61,555 nucleotides of DNA, taken from Microbacterium sp. UFMG61 (GTDB lineage: Bacteria > Actinomycetota > Actinomycetes > Actinomycetales > Microbacteriaceae). Under the pieces are notes generated by a model, which searched no databases, was not told the DNA's origin, and saw only the letters and a program-made list of their open reading frames with translations. How positions within the stretch are numbered: the stretch's first letter is position 1; every line of letters starts with the position of its first letter. Location of the stretch: contig NZ_JACAFP010000015.1 in the NCBI RefSeq assembly GCF_015354505.1, positions 1 to 61,555 of the forward strand, in the 5' to 3' direction. Positions 60,196-61,555 of the stretch are shown piece after piece. The position numbers and the translations under genes are program-made.

Positions 60196-61555
60196 CCGAC
60201 TCTCCGGAGACCGGCCTCGTCACGATGCTCGCCATCGTCGGCGGACTCGGACTGCTCATCGGCATCGCCGTGTACGTCTGGTACGCCCTGGCGCTGTCGC
60301 GCCTGTTCCCGCGCATCGGCGGCGAGGGGTGGAAGGGCTGGGTCCCTGTTCTCAACGAATCCGAGATCCTCGCACGCGGGGGACAGCCCGCGTGGTCGGT
60401 GGTGTTCTACTTCATCCCGATCGTGCAGCTGTACGGCCTCTACCTCAAGATCGTCGCGACCCATCGCATCAACAAGCGCTTCGGACGCGGCGCCGGCATG
60501 ACGGCGCTCGCGATCCTGCTGCCTCCGGTGTGGGCGACCGTGCTCGCCTGGGGCGCCGCTCCCTACCCTGAAGGCGAGCGACTGGCCTCTCTGCAGCCCG
60601 GCCCGCGCCGCACCACACCGCCGTCTGCGGCCCCGGCGCGGGATGCGTCGGGGTACACGATCCCGTCTCTGGCTCCGCACACGTCTGCGCCCACCGACGC
60701 ACCCGCACTCGTCTTCCCCGACTACGCGGCTCCGCCACGCCCCCCGCAGCCGGCGGAGGCGCCCGCTGCGGAGGCTTCCGCGCCCGCGACTGCCGCGCCG
60801 TCTGTCTGGGGAGCGCCGCCGAAGCCGCCGGTCGCCGGCGCGCCCGTCGCTCCCGGGGCACCGGCGGCGTCGTTCGCACCGCCTGTGCCGCCTCAGCCGT
60901 TCGCGCCGCAGCCTCCTGCCTTCGTCGCGCCGACGCCGCCGGCTCCGTCCGCGGGAGATGCCACGCCGGCAGCGCCCGGTGCGCCCGGTGCGCCCGGTGC
61001 GCCCGCTGTCGCACCCGCTGTCGCATCCGCTCCCCCCGCGCCACCGACTGCGGTTCCGCTGCCTCACGTCTCGTCCGATGCTCCGCAGTTCAGCGGTCAT
61101 GCCGAGTTCGACGCCTATGCGGCGGGTGCTGTCGAGCCGGAGACGGATTCCGGTGCCGCACGGCTCGGCAGCGGCACCGTCCCCGAGCGCACCGATGCGT
61201 CGGGAAGCGCCGAGGCGCACCCCACGACGGGGATCATGGCAGCCATGGGCGGTGAGCCGTTCTCCGCACCGGTGCCGACCGAAGCCACCCCCGCGCCGGC
61301 GGCTCCTGAGTCGGCGGCTCCGGACGCCGCCGCGACGCGTCAGCCGGACTCCGCCGCCGAGCATCCTGTTCCGGTCGCCGATCCGGCGCGCGTGGTGCGA
61401 CCGGTGCCGCCGTCGTTCCGCGACACCGGCATCGCCGATGCCGCACCGCCGGCGCCGAGCATCCGCCCGGCCCCCATGCCGACCCCCGCCGAGGTGTCCG
61501 AGGACGCGCCCACCGACCCACCCGCACTCGTCTTCCCCGACTACGCGGCTCCGCC
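60192..61555 (+). CDS. DUF5684-type membrane protein with long Pro/Ala-rich region, partial
   Basis: The ATG at 60192 overlaps the previous stop (ATGA), and the frame stays open to the window edge (454 codons seen). Three membrane helices in the first ~125 residues (MLAIVGGLGLLIGIAVYVWY; WSVVFYFIPIVQLYGLYL; ALAILLPPVWATVLAWG), with GGEGWKGWVPVLNE between the first two, resemble DUF5684. A Pro/Ala-rich stretch follows, with PALVFPDYAAPP occurring twice. In related clusters an FHA domain often ends such proteins; if present it lies past the edge. Confidence 0.7.
   Translation, partial: MTDSPETGLVTMLAIVGGLGLLIGIAVYVWYALALSRLFPRIGGEGWKGWVPVLNESEILARGGQPAWSVVFYFIPIVQLYGLYLKIVATHRINKRFGRGAGMTALAILLPPVWATVLAWGAAPYPEGERLASLQPGPRRTTPPSAAPARDASGYTIPSLAPHTSAPTDAPALVFPDYAAPPRPPQPAEAPAAEASAPATAAPSVWGAPPKPPVAGAPVAPGAPAASFAPPVPPQPFAPQPPAFVAPTPPAPSAGDATPAAPGAPGAPGAPAVAPAVASAPPAPPTAVPLPHVSSDAPQFSGHAEFDAYAAGAVEPETDSGAARLGSGTVPERTDASGSAEAHPTTGIMAAMGGEPFSAPVPTEATPAPAAPESAAPDAAATRQPDSAAEHPVPVADPARVVRPVPPSFRDTGIADAAPPAPSIRPAPMPTPAEVSEDAPTDPPALVFPDYAAP
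60687..60736 (+). repeat. 50-bp direct repeat, first copy
   Basis: This stretch recurs at 61506-61555 with one mismatch (G/C after CACCGAC), 819 bp apart and in the same frame. Both copies encode the PALVFPDYAAPP motif. The second copy ends at the window edge, so its full length cannot be judged. Confidence 0.85.

Overview
The window is chromosomal DNA from a high-GC actinobacterium, most like Microbacterium or a close relative in the Microbacteriaceae. The signs are strong G/C preference at third codon positions, many start codons placed 6 nt after a TANNNT -10 box (leaderless transcripts), a LATTG cell-wall sorting signal of the sortase-E type, an intein-bearing Rv2578c-type radical SAM protein, and a Gram-positive envelope gene set. 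I see no rRNA, tRNA, CRISPR array, insertion sequence or prophage. The last gene runs off the right edge.

Layout. 1-3.0 kb: small membrane protein, nitroreductase, and a helix-turn-helix/Fic pair behind an inverted-repeat promoter. 3.0-5.5 kb: FAD/Rieske oxidoreductase facing two crcB fluoride-channel genes, joined by a 53-bp tandem duplication. 5.5-9.5 kb: TetR regulator with two abutting palindromes and an RND exporter. 9.5-13.1 kb: aldose epimerase and a DEAD-box RNA helicase with a structured leader. 13.2-18.4 kb: YaeQ, intein-containing radical SAM protein, VanY-type carboxypeptidase, acyl-CoA dehydrogenase. 18.4-19.0 kb: MazEF-like toxin-antitoxin pair. 19.1-23.9 kb: ECF transporter (two S-components, T-component, double ATPase) with a siderophore-interacting protein; a DtxR/IdeR-like iron box precedes the ATPase gene. 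24-31 kb: secreted subtilase, pirin, GNAT, RecQ. 30.6-35.1 kb: a double-TetR fusion divergent from an MFS transporter and a GH3 glycosidase, with two operator-like palindromes between them. 35.4-43.9 kb: a 2115-residue wall-anchored repeat protein followed by a DUF5819/HTTM pair resembling SdpA/SdpB. 44-48 kb: acyl-CoA oxidase-like protein, zinc alcohol dehydrogenase, Tag glycosylase. 48-61.6 kb: a run of tightly spaced genes for a Ser/Thr kinase, a 2004-residue membrane-anchored Ig-like protein, MoxR ATPase, DUF58, a transglutaminase-like protein lacking its catalytic Cys and His, and a DUF5684-type Pro/Ala-rich membrane protein.

The strongest candidates for little-described systems are the kinase/Ig-giant/MoxR/DUF58/dead-transglutaminase cluster, the iron-box-controlled ECF plus SIP operon, the giant surface protein with its DUF5819/HTTM neighbours, and the HTH/Fic pair whose Fic motif lacks the catalytic His. 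All functional statements rest on reading motifs by eye; no database search was run.
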